From: Kudoa neothunni
Taxonomy: Eukaryota; Cnidaria
Assembly (NCBI GenBank): GCA_964304625.1
Contig: OZ199839.1
Coordinates: 9,300,001-9,364,000, forward strand
Direction of reading: 5' to 3'
DNA: 64,000 nucleotides
Of this stretch, positions 12,695-24,452 are shown piece by piece. The translations under genes were made by a program, and so were the position numbers. A model generated the notes under the pieces. That model was not told where the DNA came from and made no database searches. It was given only the letters and a program-made list of their open reading frames with translations. Numbering within the stretch: position 1 is the first letter of the stretch; the number at the start of each line of letters is the position of its first letter.

Positions 12695-13397
12695 TCAGTT
12701 TGTAACAGTGATAGGGCTGTTGAATGATTTTACACCGAAAGTAGCAGCCAGTTGTCGCAACAACTCTTCAACAGTTTCCACCGATGCGTTTATTGTAATT
12801 TCTTCACCCGACCCTATTACAAATTCACAAGAGAACCAGCAATATCAACAATCACTGTATTTGACAACGATTTGATGATTGTCATTATCTCTAACAGTCT
12901 CCATAGAGAAGTTGATATGACTGTTCATATATGCTAACGGTGGAAGATAGCCATGCAGCAAATAACTAGAATCAAGTTACTACAACCAACCGCCGCATCA
13001 ACGATCAAGCCCCTACTTCAAAGGATGATTGTAGGGAAGATTGTCGTCCATAATTTGAATAACCACACTGGAAACACCATCAGGAAGAGGAATGCCAGTG
13101 CGAAGATGTTCAATCCCTTTTGGAATAATGGCGTTCCAATCGGGGCAAGCATACAAATGCGAAAGAACGCGGGAATCTTTTGGATTTGGGGTATTTTCTA
13201 CACGAATTCTCCTCTCTTTTAATGTCAGTCCATTTATGGTGTATTCAACGTTAGGAATTGTGATTTCTGGCACTTGTGGCCTGAGTGCATCAATTTTTTT
13301 TTGGCACCACAGGTCGCTGATATAATTCTTCTTTTTTAAATAGACACGCGCGACTGACAGCTAGGTTTCTTTTGAAAGAAATGCACCTACGAAGCAT
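12695..13397 (-). CDS. Protein with a mitochondrial-type leader, function unknown (three exons)
   Basis: Exons 13017-13397, 12856-12965 and 12695-12813, introns 51 and 42 bp, GT-AG, in phase. The N-terminus (MLRRCISFKRNLAVSRACLF) is basic, amphipathic and free of acidic residues, as in mitochondrial presequences. The body includes VPEITIPNVEYTINGLTLKE, NPKDSRVLSHLYACPDWN, HINFSMETVRDNDNHQIVV and a C-terminal helix TVEELLRQLAATFGVKSF. Mitochondrial ribosomal or respiratory-assembly proteins look like this, but I recognise no family. A nine-A run (minus strand; T-run 13294-13302) separates leader and body by one base: eight A would join them. Alternatively the leader frame is spliced to the body. 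It is divergent from the UCHL-like gene; the starts are 118 bp apart. Confidence 0.6.
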
Positions 13398-13515
13398 TGT
13401 TTATAAATTTGTACGATTTATTTGTTAACAAATAGTGACAGGTGATATTGAGAGAAAAACTCAACAAAAATTTAATGTTGGCTATGCGTGCGCTTCCCTG
13501 TTTAAAATCCCCTGC
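13398..13515. promoter_or_regulatory. Candidate bidirectional promoter interval
   Basis: Only 118 bp separate the start codons of the minus-strand leader protein (13397) and the plus-strand UCHL-like gene (13516). If the in-frame upstream ATG at 13435 is used, the gap is 37 bp. No TATA or other motif stands out. This is inferred from gene placement only. Confidence 0.35.
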
Positions 13516-14743
13516 ATGCTGAAAAGTTGCTTGAATCTGTTTCGTCGACGAAAAAAGACATCCGACGATGCGCTTCCCCTTTTGGAGCCGGATGCAGACT
13601 TTTTCAACTTTGTATGCACGTCCTACAATTAAAATTATCAGGTTTTAGATGACCCACGAAATGGGAATTCTAAGAGGAATTTACGCTCGAAATGTTGTCG
13701 ATATGTGTCAACACACCATAGATTATCTAGAGCATCCTATTATTGGCATTGTGGTAGGGATTAGGGAGAGAGTAACCATTTAAATATGAGAGAGTGCTAG
13801 TTTAATTAATGTATGGACCTGCAGAAATACCTTAAAATGTATCAGAATGAGCCACTAATTGGAAAACATGTCACTGTAGGAACTTTTTAAATTTAATTCT
13901 GTTGTTTAAATTTAATTTCGACTGCTGCACTAGGCTGATGATCATAATATTATATTTATGCGATATAAGACACCCAACTCGTCACCTTTGTTGTCATTTC
14001 TTCATTTCGTTGCGAATAGTCCAGAACCGACGTATTATGGTAGTTTTATTGACTGAAATGCGTAAATTTATTTGGTGATATCTATGGTGTGTGTGTGTGT
14101 GCGTATGCAGAAGATGATTCACTTTTTACAACCTTCATGCAGACCATGATTCAGTCCACCCCTTACAGTCAAACATTCTTTTTATCTAAAGCTCCTGTAT
14201 AATTACGCGATATTTATGCGATAATAATGTGTAGTATGAAGTGTTTGATTGATTACTGTAGATTTTAAGGGATTTGTATAATCATTATGCTGTGAATTGT
14301 GCTAAAAAGGTAGTTTGCATTGTTCTGTGATGCTCCTTAGTGACCGTCTTTTTGTAACCAACCAGGAACTACCCACAAAGAAAAACGATCCTCTTCATTA
14401 TATCACTTTCTTGTTGAGAGAAGGACATTTGTTTGAATTTGGTATGTTCGAATTTTGTTGAATGATTGTCTCATTCTGATTTAGATCCAATGAGACCAGA
14501 CCCTATTCGGCATCCGAATTCCAATTATGGTCGTCTCGTTCATGTATTGCATTTAGCGATGTATGAATATTTTGTTAATTAATTGTTCAGGATGTTTTCA
14601 ATATATGTAAACTTTATGTGGGGGATAATCCCAAGACTAAAGATCTAAAAATTATATCCATTTGTTCGAGACCTTCCTATCAAATAATTGATGAACCTAG
14701 CATCCAGAGTGATGAGTTAGTTTCATTTATTCCCACATTATAA
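13516..14743 (+). CDS. UCHL3-like protein with replaced active-site residues (putative pseudo-deubiquitinase)
   Basis: Nine exons: 13516-13611, 13649-13753, 13825-13875, 13934-14039, 14111-14196, 14262-14309, 14366-14441, 14485-14543, 14591-14743; all junctions GT-AG and in phase, introns 37-71 bp. The order of motifs follows UCHL1/UCHL3: LPLLEPDADFF (family WLPLEANPE), YLEHPIIGIV (VPRPVCAVLL), FMRYKTPNSSPLLSFLHFVAN (family [22 protein letters not shown]), LHYITFLLREGHLFEFD (LHFIALVHVDGHLYELD), DVFNICKLYVGDNP (DAIEVCKKF). In this alignment the oxyanion-hole Gln is Tyr and the nucleophile Cys is Ser, while the catalytic His and Asp remain. It should bind ubiquitin or a relative without hydrolysing it. 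About 18 basic residues precede the fold; a 15-residue C-terminal tail follows. The intron at 14040-14110 has a short GT repeat. An in-frame upstream ATG lies at 13435. Confidence 0.8.
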
Positions 14744-17700
14744 AAATATGAAATATTTGGTGTATATCCACTAACTGACTACTTTCTCTTGCAAAACTAT
14801 TTTTATTTTCTCACATTTAATTGATAATCTATTTACTATGATAATATATATTCGATTCAAGAATGTCATCTTAATGGTTTTAAAATATTATTAAAATTAC
14901 AAGATACTTTAAACTTTCAAACGAACTTGTAGTTTATTATTTTTAGGGAGAAAAAAATTAATTTTGTTATAAATTAAATTAAAATTTATTATAAAATAGA
15001 ATCGATTCGTTTACAAGTTCAATATAATGTTTTGAATTCCTTTTATTTATAAAATATGGATTCTTTATACCCAAATAATATAATTATTGGCTAGCAAACT
15101 TTAAAATAAAATTTATTTACTGAAAATTTTGGATATTTAAAAGAATTATGATAAATTCAATTATTTGGATTAGGCGATAAATAAAAGTAATTTCATAAAA
15201 TTATTTACTATGTATATATATATATATATATCTTATGATTGTGGGTGTATTTGCTGCAGTATGCGTGCGCACAACGGGAGGGGAAATATTTCTAAATACA
15301 TTTTTGGGATACATACGAAGGGATTATAACGTTAAGAAAATTCTATAATTCTCCCATAAGTATTCATATAATGAATATTTTGTTGGGAATAAGGAATTTT
15401 ATTTAGTCTACGTAAAAAAGGGGAAAAATATACCAACTTAGTATCGATGTTTGTTTATTTCAAAGTGATAGTCAATTAGAATAAATTTTTATTATCTATA
15501 TAAAAAGATAATTTTTTTATTAATATAATTCATGTCTTTAAAAGGTTATTTATGCCATTTGAAGTAATTTTTGACAAATAAAGCTAATAATGCCATATTT
15601 ACAAGAGATGTTGCATTTCTCTTAAAATTTGTAGCATTAACGATTTTTAAAGTACATATTTACCTTCTGAGAAGTAAAGTAAGTTTAACCTTCCGAACGG
15701 TCCAAAATCGACTATACACTTGATGCTTTTGAGGTTTATTAGTCCCCACTATCTTATTTAATACTAGCGCAAAAGCCCAACTTCGCGAAGGCTTTCTTGC
15801 CCAGCGAAGTAAGCTAATACCCGGCGCAGACTAGAGCCTATTTGATTTTTAAGTAAATAGCGCTGATGCCCTCTATCGATTGGTACTATTTGATGGAAAA
15901 CTTTAACTTTTAATTTTATTTTTGAATGGAGAAATTATACGGAAGAGTTAATCTAACCGGCACTTTAAACCATGTAAATTTTATTTTTCTATTTTAATTT
16001 ATGCATTTTTCTATTTTAATTATTTTGCAATTTGATGATTTAGAAAAACAAGATTATGCCCACATTTTCTATCCATATATAGAGGTATAGAGGTATGGAG
16101 GGAATTAATGAGTAATTTTAAGGTTATTTTACAATTATTGGTCAAAACTATGATAACCTTAATTTAAGAGAAATGTAAATAGCGATTAAAGTGCAGTTAT
16201 TTATGAAACAAAATCATTAAGTAACTTAAATAGGACTCTCAGTCCTTTTCAAAATTATGCGATAAAAATTAATCCTTCTAGTTATAAAATTTATTATTAG
16301 TCTACAAACAATAAAAAAAATAAAATCAATCTATGATGCGTCAGAAATAAAAATATTTATTGTTACTCCTTTTTTTGCAATGTTATAAAGGATGTTAATG
16401 AGGTTTTAATAATCTGTTAGTGGTAACTTAAATATTCACTATTGTAACAAAATTTCCCGATTTTTAAATAAATCCAATCTTGCTTTTTATCAGGAATATT
16501 TATTGGTTCAAAAATATACACATTTAATTAACAAAATACGATTAAGTCAAAAATGTAAAGGTGTTTTTGGTTTGAAAAATTACAGTAATGCTTAAACATC
16601 AACTGGTTTTCTTGAAGGAATGCACCCTTTTAAAAATTAACGTACTGTTTGATTGCAATAAAAAAATTTCTTCGTATTAAAATATTCTTAGATTAACGAA
16701 AACTTTGTGAAAATATCGGTTAGATCTAATAGTCCAATAATTTCCGATTAACTTTCATGACGCGTATTGATATTAATAGGGGATTGTATTTTGTGCAAAA
16801 GTAATCGTGAACATAAATTCTTAAACGACGTATAGAATGCGGTGTCGTATATTTTCATGCAGCTTTTATATCATAATGAATTATTTTTAGCGAAAAGAAA
16901 ATTATATGTTGATTTGAATATTAACCTTAAGGTCTGAGTGTAAGGAATAATGAGGTTACTAACGACTTAAACATTATTTAACAAATTATCACATCAAATA
17001 TAGAAACTTATCGAATTAGTTATGTAAGCTGTTTTGCAAGAAAGTTTAGGAAAACCAAAAAATAAATAAAATCTTATCGAAAAGGCGAATATAGGTTTAA
17101 TCTCAAATTATGTGCTTTATTTAAAATGATGATAATCTATTTTGCTTAACTATATCCATAACGCTTGAAAAGAGAAAACACATCCCAAATAACTTGTTTA
17201 TGCTTCAAATTTTAAGGGAAATTCGATGTTAATAGTTTTTTTTGTCTTAAAAATACTCCGAACAGGCATATATAAAATTTTTAGAACATTCTATATAATG
17301 ATTAAAGTTAATTTTAATTGGCTATCAATCAGAAGTAAACAAATATCATTATTATGCAGGTACTTTTTAATCTGCTATTTGTGAAGACAACCAGAAAACT
17401 CCTTACCTTGGATTGTGTTATTGATTATATTTATACCTCGAAGTGAATTATCAATTTTTATTAGTGGTTTTATCTATTAAAATACAATTTTACAGCTATA
17501 TTCAAAGAAAGTTTCTCCGTGGCACATACTTACTGCTGCAAACTGACCTACACACTGATAGACATAAGAACTTTATTATGTATATAGATTTATCATTTTT
17601 TTATTTTAACTATTATTTATATATTATATAAAATTATCTTTTATTTAGTACACTAAATTCATGGTAAATTAATCAATCATTTTTCGTTGCATTGCCTTAA

Positions 17701-17847
17701 TGTACAGAGGTGATTTTAATGCTTATTATAATAAATATAATTTTATTATTTAATTTGTGATAGAAATATAATACTAATATCAAAATGTAGAGATTAATTA
17801 TTCATATTTAGAGTATGATAATGGTAAACTGAATTCGTAATTAATGT
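14744..17847. other. AT-rich intergenic region
   Basis: No gene supported. A TTAACCTTCCGAACGG string at about 15690 looks like a piggyBac-type end, and 15765-15840 is an unusually GC-rich patch (CTAGCGCAAAAGCCC, CCCGGCGCAG) that resembles a repeat terminus; similar CTAGCC wording occurs at about 48680. A short AT dinucleotide run lies at 15213-15231. The remainder is low-complexity AT DNA. Confidence 0.45.
15213..15231. repeat. (TA)n microsatellite
   Basis: About nine uninterrupted TA units in intergenic DNA. Confidence 0.9.
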
Positions 17848-18051
17848 TTAAATTGTTTGTCCCACAGGTGGGCGATTGGGAACGACAGGGTTAACGTATA
17901 TAATTCTACGAGTCATAAAATCAAAAAGTTTGAGATCTGTTTCATTATGCATAATTTCTAGATAATATATATAATGATTAGTTTGTGACAAATAATTATA
18001 GTTATCAAATAAATAAAGTTTTAGAAATTTATTGAATTGTTCAGACGGCAT
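17848..18051 (-). CDS. Small single-exon ORF, unknown
   Basis: A 67-codon ATG frame on the minus strand reads MPSEQFNKFLKLYLFDNYN at its start and VNPVVPNRPPVGQTI at its end. The proline-rich end and mixed composition look less random than most AT-driven frames nearby, but no family is recognised and there is no splice or promoter evidence. It may be a chance frame. Confidence 0.3.
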   Translation of the reverse strand: MPSEQFNKFLKLYLFDNYNYLSQTNHYIYYLEIMHNETDLKLFDFMTRRIIYVNPVVPNRPPVGQTI

Positions 18052-18541
18052 ATTTTAAAAATTGCAGAAAAAATAAAATATTTACATTTTCCAGCTCATT
18101 AGTTAGTAATTATATAAAGTAAAAATCTTCACCATATAATCATTGATGGATTTCACTGAAAATAAGAATAGATATATAACCTCAATTTTGCAATTATAAT
18201 ATTTTTATTGTATACTTGATATAAAATATTTATGAGTTCCAATTATACCTATTAATGTATCATTAACTATTATAATATAATTATATATATTTGTTAGAAT
18301 TAAAAACACATATTTATCATAATTACAATTATTACTACATATAATTTATTATTGTATAATTTCTGCTATAATTATTACTAAAGAAAATATAATAATATTA
18401 TTATAATATAAAATCCTTGATTAATGTTCTGTTATTTCGTATTAAAGAATGAATCGATTAATTTACAATTATACGTGTATGAAGTTAAATTTATACCTCG
18501 TCCAAACACAGATTTTAATAATCTACTTGACTGAATAACGT

Positions 18542-20080
18542 ATGTGGCTGTTATCATTTTCAATATTATTGTTAAAAATTGTTTCACTTGGTAAACTTAT
18601 TTTGTTTATGTGTGTTATAATATAATTTTAGAAAAGGCTTTAGACGATTATCGGTTTAATGCTGGAGCACCGCCGTCTTGGATGAATGCAACTGAACAAA
18701 AATCCGCTGTAGTTGATAGGTGGTATGTCGATATTACTACCGCTACATGCAAGCCATTTAAATATTTGGGCTCTCTTGGAAACTTTAATAATTTTGTGTC
18801 CAAATCCGTTTGTCAATATCATCGTAAACCATTGTGACCTATATATGCATAATATTTGGAATAGTTGTCTTCACTCCTGAGGAGAAATCAAAGGCGTGTA
18901 CACAACCTAAATCAGAGGGAAGCTGCACAGTACCTATGGAAAATAGAAAAACAAGATGGTACTATTCAAAAAATGCTGTTGAAGGTAGCGAAGAGGTTAA
19001 CTCTTGCCATGAGTTCAAATACAGCGGATGCGGTGGAAATGCAAATAATTTCGAATCAGAAACCGAATGCAAAAATGTTTGTCAAAGTCGCTACAATATA
19101 AAATAAAAATTGTTAGCTTATATTATAAATAACGTTAGACAAGAAGAATGGCGATGTTACCACTGATGTCGAGGAAAGCAAACTTACACCGACTCCAAAT
19201 AAATTTGACTGTCTTTTTGCGCCCGAAGTGGATAGCGATAGACCCAAAATGGGCGTTGTTCTTCATAAAGATAAAAAGAGGTGTGTTTATGCAGCTATCG
19301 GTTCAAGCGCTAGCAGGGGATTTTTTGACGAATTACCTAAATGTGTGGAAACTTGCATAAGTATTTATTGATTGATTAATGTGTGTTAACTCCAAATAGC
19401 CGAACCAGTCGCTGCTTGTAATGCTACCGGCCCATATCAAATCCAACCTACTGACATTATTACTGAGGAAACAAACATAAAGGAATACTTCTATTTCCAT
19501 AAAGACAAAAAGGCTTGCCTCCCCTTTATTCTATAGCTCCGGATGCTAGTATCAAACTTGATGATGGTTCACATAATATTTTTAGCTCAGTGGAATTATG
19601 TGCAAGTTTTTTGTCCTGCAAGTATATCGTCATAATAACATTTCATAATTATGTTTACTCTTTCATGAATATATAGCTAGCCATCTTGGCAATCTTAAAG
19701 CTGTCGAAGCTTGTAAACAAGAGAAAGTTGGTGAGATGACTACTGGTGATAAATATCAGTTAAATAGGTTTTATTATAAAACATCTGACCCAGATGCCAA
19801 TACTTGCATGCAATTTACTTTCAATGGAAAAGAGATGAACTTAAATAATTTTAAATCAAACGATGCTTGTAAAGCTATCTGCGAGACACCTTTAGCCACA
19901 ACTCTTGCTCCTGTTGTTGAGGAAGTTGCTGAAGTTCAGGAATCAGTGGAAGTTATTCAATTAGAAGATGGAGAACAAGGTAAGGAAACTCAAGAGGATC
20001 GTGAATCCAGTGATCCTTTAGAATCAAGTGCTGTACCGAGCAGTAATGGTCAAACACTACAAGAGCCACAAGAAGATTAA
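18542..20080 (+). CDS. Secreted multi-Kunitz protein 1 (six exons)
   Basis: Exon 1 (18542-18590) is a signal peptide, MWLLSFSILLLKIVSL. Then come one module per exon: 18632-18823, 18865-19086, 19139-19360, 19400-19621, and 19677-20080, which ends with an acidic tail of about 60 residues (EEVAEVQESVEV...). Every intron (39-55 bp) is in phase 1. Exons 3, 4 and 5 are each exactly 222 bases. Module 2 is a classic six-cysteine BPTI/Kunitz domain ending GCGGNANNFESETECKNVC. Modules 3, 4 and 5 keep the C1, C3, C5 and C6 positions but lack C2 and C4; module 1 keeps only C3 and C5. Exon 5 retains its length, yet its second half reads in another frame than its paralogue because two small length differences cancel (near 19530 and 19610). 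Likely extracellular protease-inhibitor scaffold; the module 2 reactive site falls near SCTVPME. Confidence 0.85.
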
Positions 20081-22300
20081 CCTCATTTAAGATATTTAAC
20101 TCTTTTATTGATGAGAATTAGATAAATTATATCTTTAGTTATTATAAGTATCAAATTTTTGAATAATATTTTTCATTTAAATCAAAATATTTTGAAACGC
20201 TTTTATCATCTCTTTAACGCATTTCTGTTGTAATTATTGATTTTGATATGAGTAAAAATAAACTTATATTGTTATCGCATAACTCAAACTCGTTATTGTA
20301 CCTGGTTATGTGTAGGGGATATTAAAATAATTTTATTTATTTTGCAAATGAACAGTAGCTCTTAATAATATGCTCAGAATTAAAGTGTATTATCAAATAT
20401 TTTGGGGTTTTCTCCCAATTCGATGTGTTTTCATGTTTATTCTTGTTATATTCACTACAATTAATTATAAATAAATAATCTAAATAAACATTACGACAAT
20501 CGTCACTACCAGTATCTGAAATAGTTTAGTTTTATTAATCGCTTTAATTTAATATATATGTAGAAATGCATAAATTTAAAATATGCGGAAAATCATTGTG
20601 CAATAATCCATGTTACTCCTCACATACGTATATCATCCATGTCCTTCGCTGTCATTGTCCATAAACATTCACGAATTGACTTTATTTTTTTGGAGTTAAA
20701 ATAATTATTTGTTAATTTGGATTCATTTTTCTGCGAGAAATATCAAATAAAAAGTTTTTGTCACGAAATAAAGTAACTTTTTCCGATTAAAAAAATCACA
20801 ATTATTGAGTCAATTTTATGTTAATTTAATTCAAAATTAAATATTTTACATCAAATGAAATTAACTATTAAAATATTTTAAAATTTATTGTCCGTATTCA
20901 CAACTTATTCAAAATATACCCTCAAGTCGATAATATCTATTCAACCGCATTTATTACATCGTATTATAACTACTGCATAGTATAACTGCACATTATACTT
21001 CAATCACACTCTAAAAATAGCTCCTACCATCTTTTAAAGTTTAACTAGAACAGAAAAACTATAATGATTGGTAAAAGGAGCAGAACCCGCTACCCTTGGA
21101 TATTGAACCCAAACAACACATCAACGTAATTTCAATTTCTGTCCTCGACGGGAAACTTAGAATGTAGTAAAATAAGACATTCATTCGTTTAGGATAATCG
21201 TTTAAATATGTCGAATATTCTCCTCTGTCTTAAAATTGTATGTATCCACAGCAAATTATAAAGTTCCATTTCTTATTTATTCTCATATTGAAATTTTTGT
21301 AATAATATAAAAAGTTGATTTATACTAACGTAAAATATTGATTTTGATAAAAACATCAAGGTACTCTAAGCTGAGTAATTTCCATATGTATTAGAATAAT
21401 TGACGTAACTGAATAATAATAATAATATTAATAATATAATTAATATTCTAATTAGTTATAATGACTAATAATTGTCACGATTGAATAAGAAAATTTAAAT
21501 TTTCACCATAATTATTTTTTATTAATACGAAAATTAGTAAAGAAATGGCACCAAAAATAAACACAACATTATGGATAATGTGGATACGATAATTTGGATT
21601 ATGTCATATTACCCTAGGATAAACCAACATCAATATTCAATTCTTAAAGTACTCCAAATATTTATATTTTATTTAAAACAGACTCATAACACCTACCAAT
21701 GGATATCATTTATAATTCTCCTCTAATAGATTTTTATATATAAAATATCTCATAATTATTACGAAATAATACGTAAATATGTTGAATACTCTGAATTAGG
21801 TTATTAAGAATATTTCCCCCAAAAAATATGTAAAGGCAACATATTCTTTAAAAAATAATGAAATTAATCTTCAATAATTGATGCATCCTCTCCTATTTGA
21901 AATTAATCCAAATTTTCACCAAACATGATAACAAAAAAATTTATTTACCACTGATTACTATGGAAATTAGTAAACATATTACGGAAACCATTGAAATAAG
22001 TTGCTATCGTCATATACTCTTAAATAAGGTAAATTTAGTTAAAGCGCCATAAGGAAAACCAATTTTTCAAGAAAAGTTTAATCGAATATTTATTAATTTT
22101 TTAAAATTATTCCCAAGGAATAAAAGCAAGATTACACATGATTTTACAATTTTTTAACGCAAGTTATTAATGCGCACGCATATGTGGTAATTTGAAGGTT
22201 CTAACTGTGAGTTTGAGACTAAATATTATAATTCAAATTCACATTCACATTAAAAATACTACTGGCATTTTTAAAGTCGAAATTTATAATTCTGATTTAA
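20081..22300. other. AT-rich intergenic region
   Basis: No gene supported. A 21-codon frame at 21064 (MIGKRSRTRYPWILNPNN) lies in a less AT-rich patch, but its exon partners could not be found. The reverse strand there has a tRNA-like T arm without an acceptor stem. The remainder is AT-rich and featureless to me. Confidence 0.45.
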
Positions 22301-23404
22301 ATGGAATGCATGGATATCGATATTACTAATAATAATGTGTGGCTTCCATTGGAATCAAATCCAGATATTTTTCAAAGAGTAATCGACATCTAGCCACAGA
22401 TCTAACAATCTCTCATAGTTTGCCGAACTTTTTGGTATCAAATCTGGGTTTTATGCCAATGAAATATTCAGTTTTGAACGTGATATTTTGGACACTATAC
22501 CGAGACCAACAATTGGAGTTATAGTAGCATTCAACGTCAATGTATAGAATCATATCTCCAAAACTTCATTAATCACTGCTTAAAATTATAGAAAGTAAGC
22601 TTTGACGGAAAATATGAAGAAAGAGATAATGTAAAAATGCTGGTTGATTGATGAATGGATTTTGTGAATGACGGCATAAATAGGATGTATATTTTATGAA
22701 ACAACTTTCGTCCAATTCCTGTGGTACCGTGGCTTTTCTTCATGCAACAATGAACAACTATGACAAGTTTGAATTGTGTATATCGATTTGAACGATGATT
22801 GTCCACTATTGGGAATCAAATCTTCTCAATAATAGGTGAAGACTCTCAAACCAAACAAATGTACGAAGCAACCATTAATATGTCACCACAACAACGTGGC
22901 GAATACGTGGAGAAATCATCGGTAGTTTTCTCTTGAAAATTCCACGATGTATATATATATACATATCATTTAGCCTATTTCTATAATACACCACAATCTA
23001 TCTAAACTGGGGGATTCAGCGGTATACATAAAATATGAATTCTAACCAAATACCATTCGAATATATTCCATAAATTAATTAAATTGTCAGATACCAGAAA
23101 ATTTGGATGAAGTCAGCTACCATTATACTGTGTTTGTATTAAAACATGGTATAATTTATCAGTTAGGTATATACTGATTGAGTTAGAAAATTAACTTATT
23201 TCAAACATTAGATGGAAGAAAAAATGCACCGATTTCTCATGGCAAATCGTCGGATGATACATTTCTTGTGGTATAAATGTATTAATTTATTTCCATCTAA
23301 GCTCATTTAAGGACACCTGTGAGCTGGTGAAATCCTTTGCTTCGGAATGTGGATCTGACGATATTTCAGTCGTGTCCATTAGCAGTCATCATTTCAAAAA
23401 TTAA
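22301..23404 (+). CDS. UCHL3: Ubiquitin carboxyl-terminal hydrolase L3 (UCHL3), nine exons
   Basis: Peptidase C12 deubiquitinase that removes small adducts from the C-terminus of ubiquitin or NEDD8; cytosolic in relatives. Exons: 22301-22378, 22419-22541, 22592-22630, 22684-22777, 22836-22921, 22974-23021, 23091-23166, 23212-23270, 23312-23404; every junction is GT-AG and in phase, introns 40-69 bp. The product is about 230 residues, the same as human UCHL3. Motifs in order: VWLPLESNP, IPRPTIGVIVAF, VYFMKQLSSNSCGTVAFLHA (Gln and nucleophile Cys present), MSPQQRGEYVE in the crossover loop, SYHYTVFVLKHGIIYQLDGRK (catalytic His and Asp), and CELVKSFASECGSDD. The catalytic set is therefore complete. 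ATG codons at 22301 and 22310 are both in frame; family length favours neither strongly. A catalytically altered paralogue lies at 13516-14743. Confidence 0.92.
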
Positions 23405-24444
23405 CATTATTTGTCGCTAGATTTCATCTTTTTTGCTTGTTGTCATTATTTCACGTTGAAAATTATTTTTTTGCTCTTTACCTCGATATTTTAACTCCAC
23501 TCCTTTGGTTTATAGCCCCATTGTTAGATTAATAAGAGTATTTCTTAGCTTTATATTTGTTCACAGTTATACATTATTTGTTTATTATCTGCCTTTGGAT
23601 TTTATAAGATTGACGTGATTGTGTAACAAAATGAGAACCGAATACTGAGTAATTGAGATGATATGTTAAACAATGTAATAATATATTTTTAACGTTGACA
23701 TTAAAGTGAATAATTTTGAGGGTAGATATGGTGGATTCAAATTTTGTATTGAAACTTTTAGACATTTCTAGGTACATTTTCGTTGATCTGTAATGGGTGT
23801 CGATGTTTTTAAAAATGTCAGCATTCGATGCATGTGTTTATAGATGTTTTTGGACAATTTTGCATCCAATTAAAAAACTAAATGCGATATTATGGGTTTA
23901 ATTCGACATTATAGCTAAATGTTATCTAGGAATATTTATCACAATTACTAATTTTATAGTCAGCAACACCACAAATGGCTACGAACCTACAAAATTTGTA
24001 ATCTTCAGTAGAAAAAATTTTATAACTCCTTTAGACCGGTATCTCATTGTTCATAATAGATGCTAAACTTTACGTGACTGCATACACATTCCAAAAAAAT
24101 GATCAAGTAAGAATTCTGAGTGGCGAATTCTCAAGTATTTTGATTGTTTATATTACATTCTACTTTTGTTTAATTTTAATAAATTATAGGCTGAAAAAGG
24201 TGAAATTTCTTGACACTGTGGAAGAATACATATTCTTTTGCGTGCGAAATTTTGGTGAAACATATTTCACTACTGAGTATCATCCTGTAGTCTATCTCAT
24301 TATCTTCTCACTCGTCGTAAAACCCATGTAAATATAAATAAATATAACGGCACATGGATTCCAAGCTGTTTATAGTTTATAGAGAAAAAATGATAATTCG
24401 CGCATTATAACCACTTCTTCTCCAATAACTTCAACGGTAAACTA
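23405..24444. other. Coding-like fragments between UCHL3 and the Merlin insertion
   Basis: Several open pieces occur on the plus strand: about 23730-23884 (MVDSNFVLKLLDIS / CFWTILHPIKKLNAILW, joined across a plausible 71-bp intron), about 23960-24066 (NTTNGYEPTKFVIFSRKN), and a 94-codon frame at 24047-24331. Their phases do not join into one protein. The last 60 bases before 24445 may belong to the hAT transposase that resumes after the Merlin element. I cannot decide between a small gene and transposon debris. Confidence 0.3.
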
Positions 24445-24452
24445 CAACGATA

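Noticed and set aside
21064-21130. T-arm-like hairpin on the minus strand
   Set aside because: The 3' acceptor strand GGGTAGC has no partner upstream; not a tRNA.
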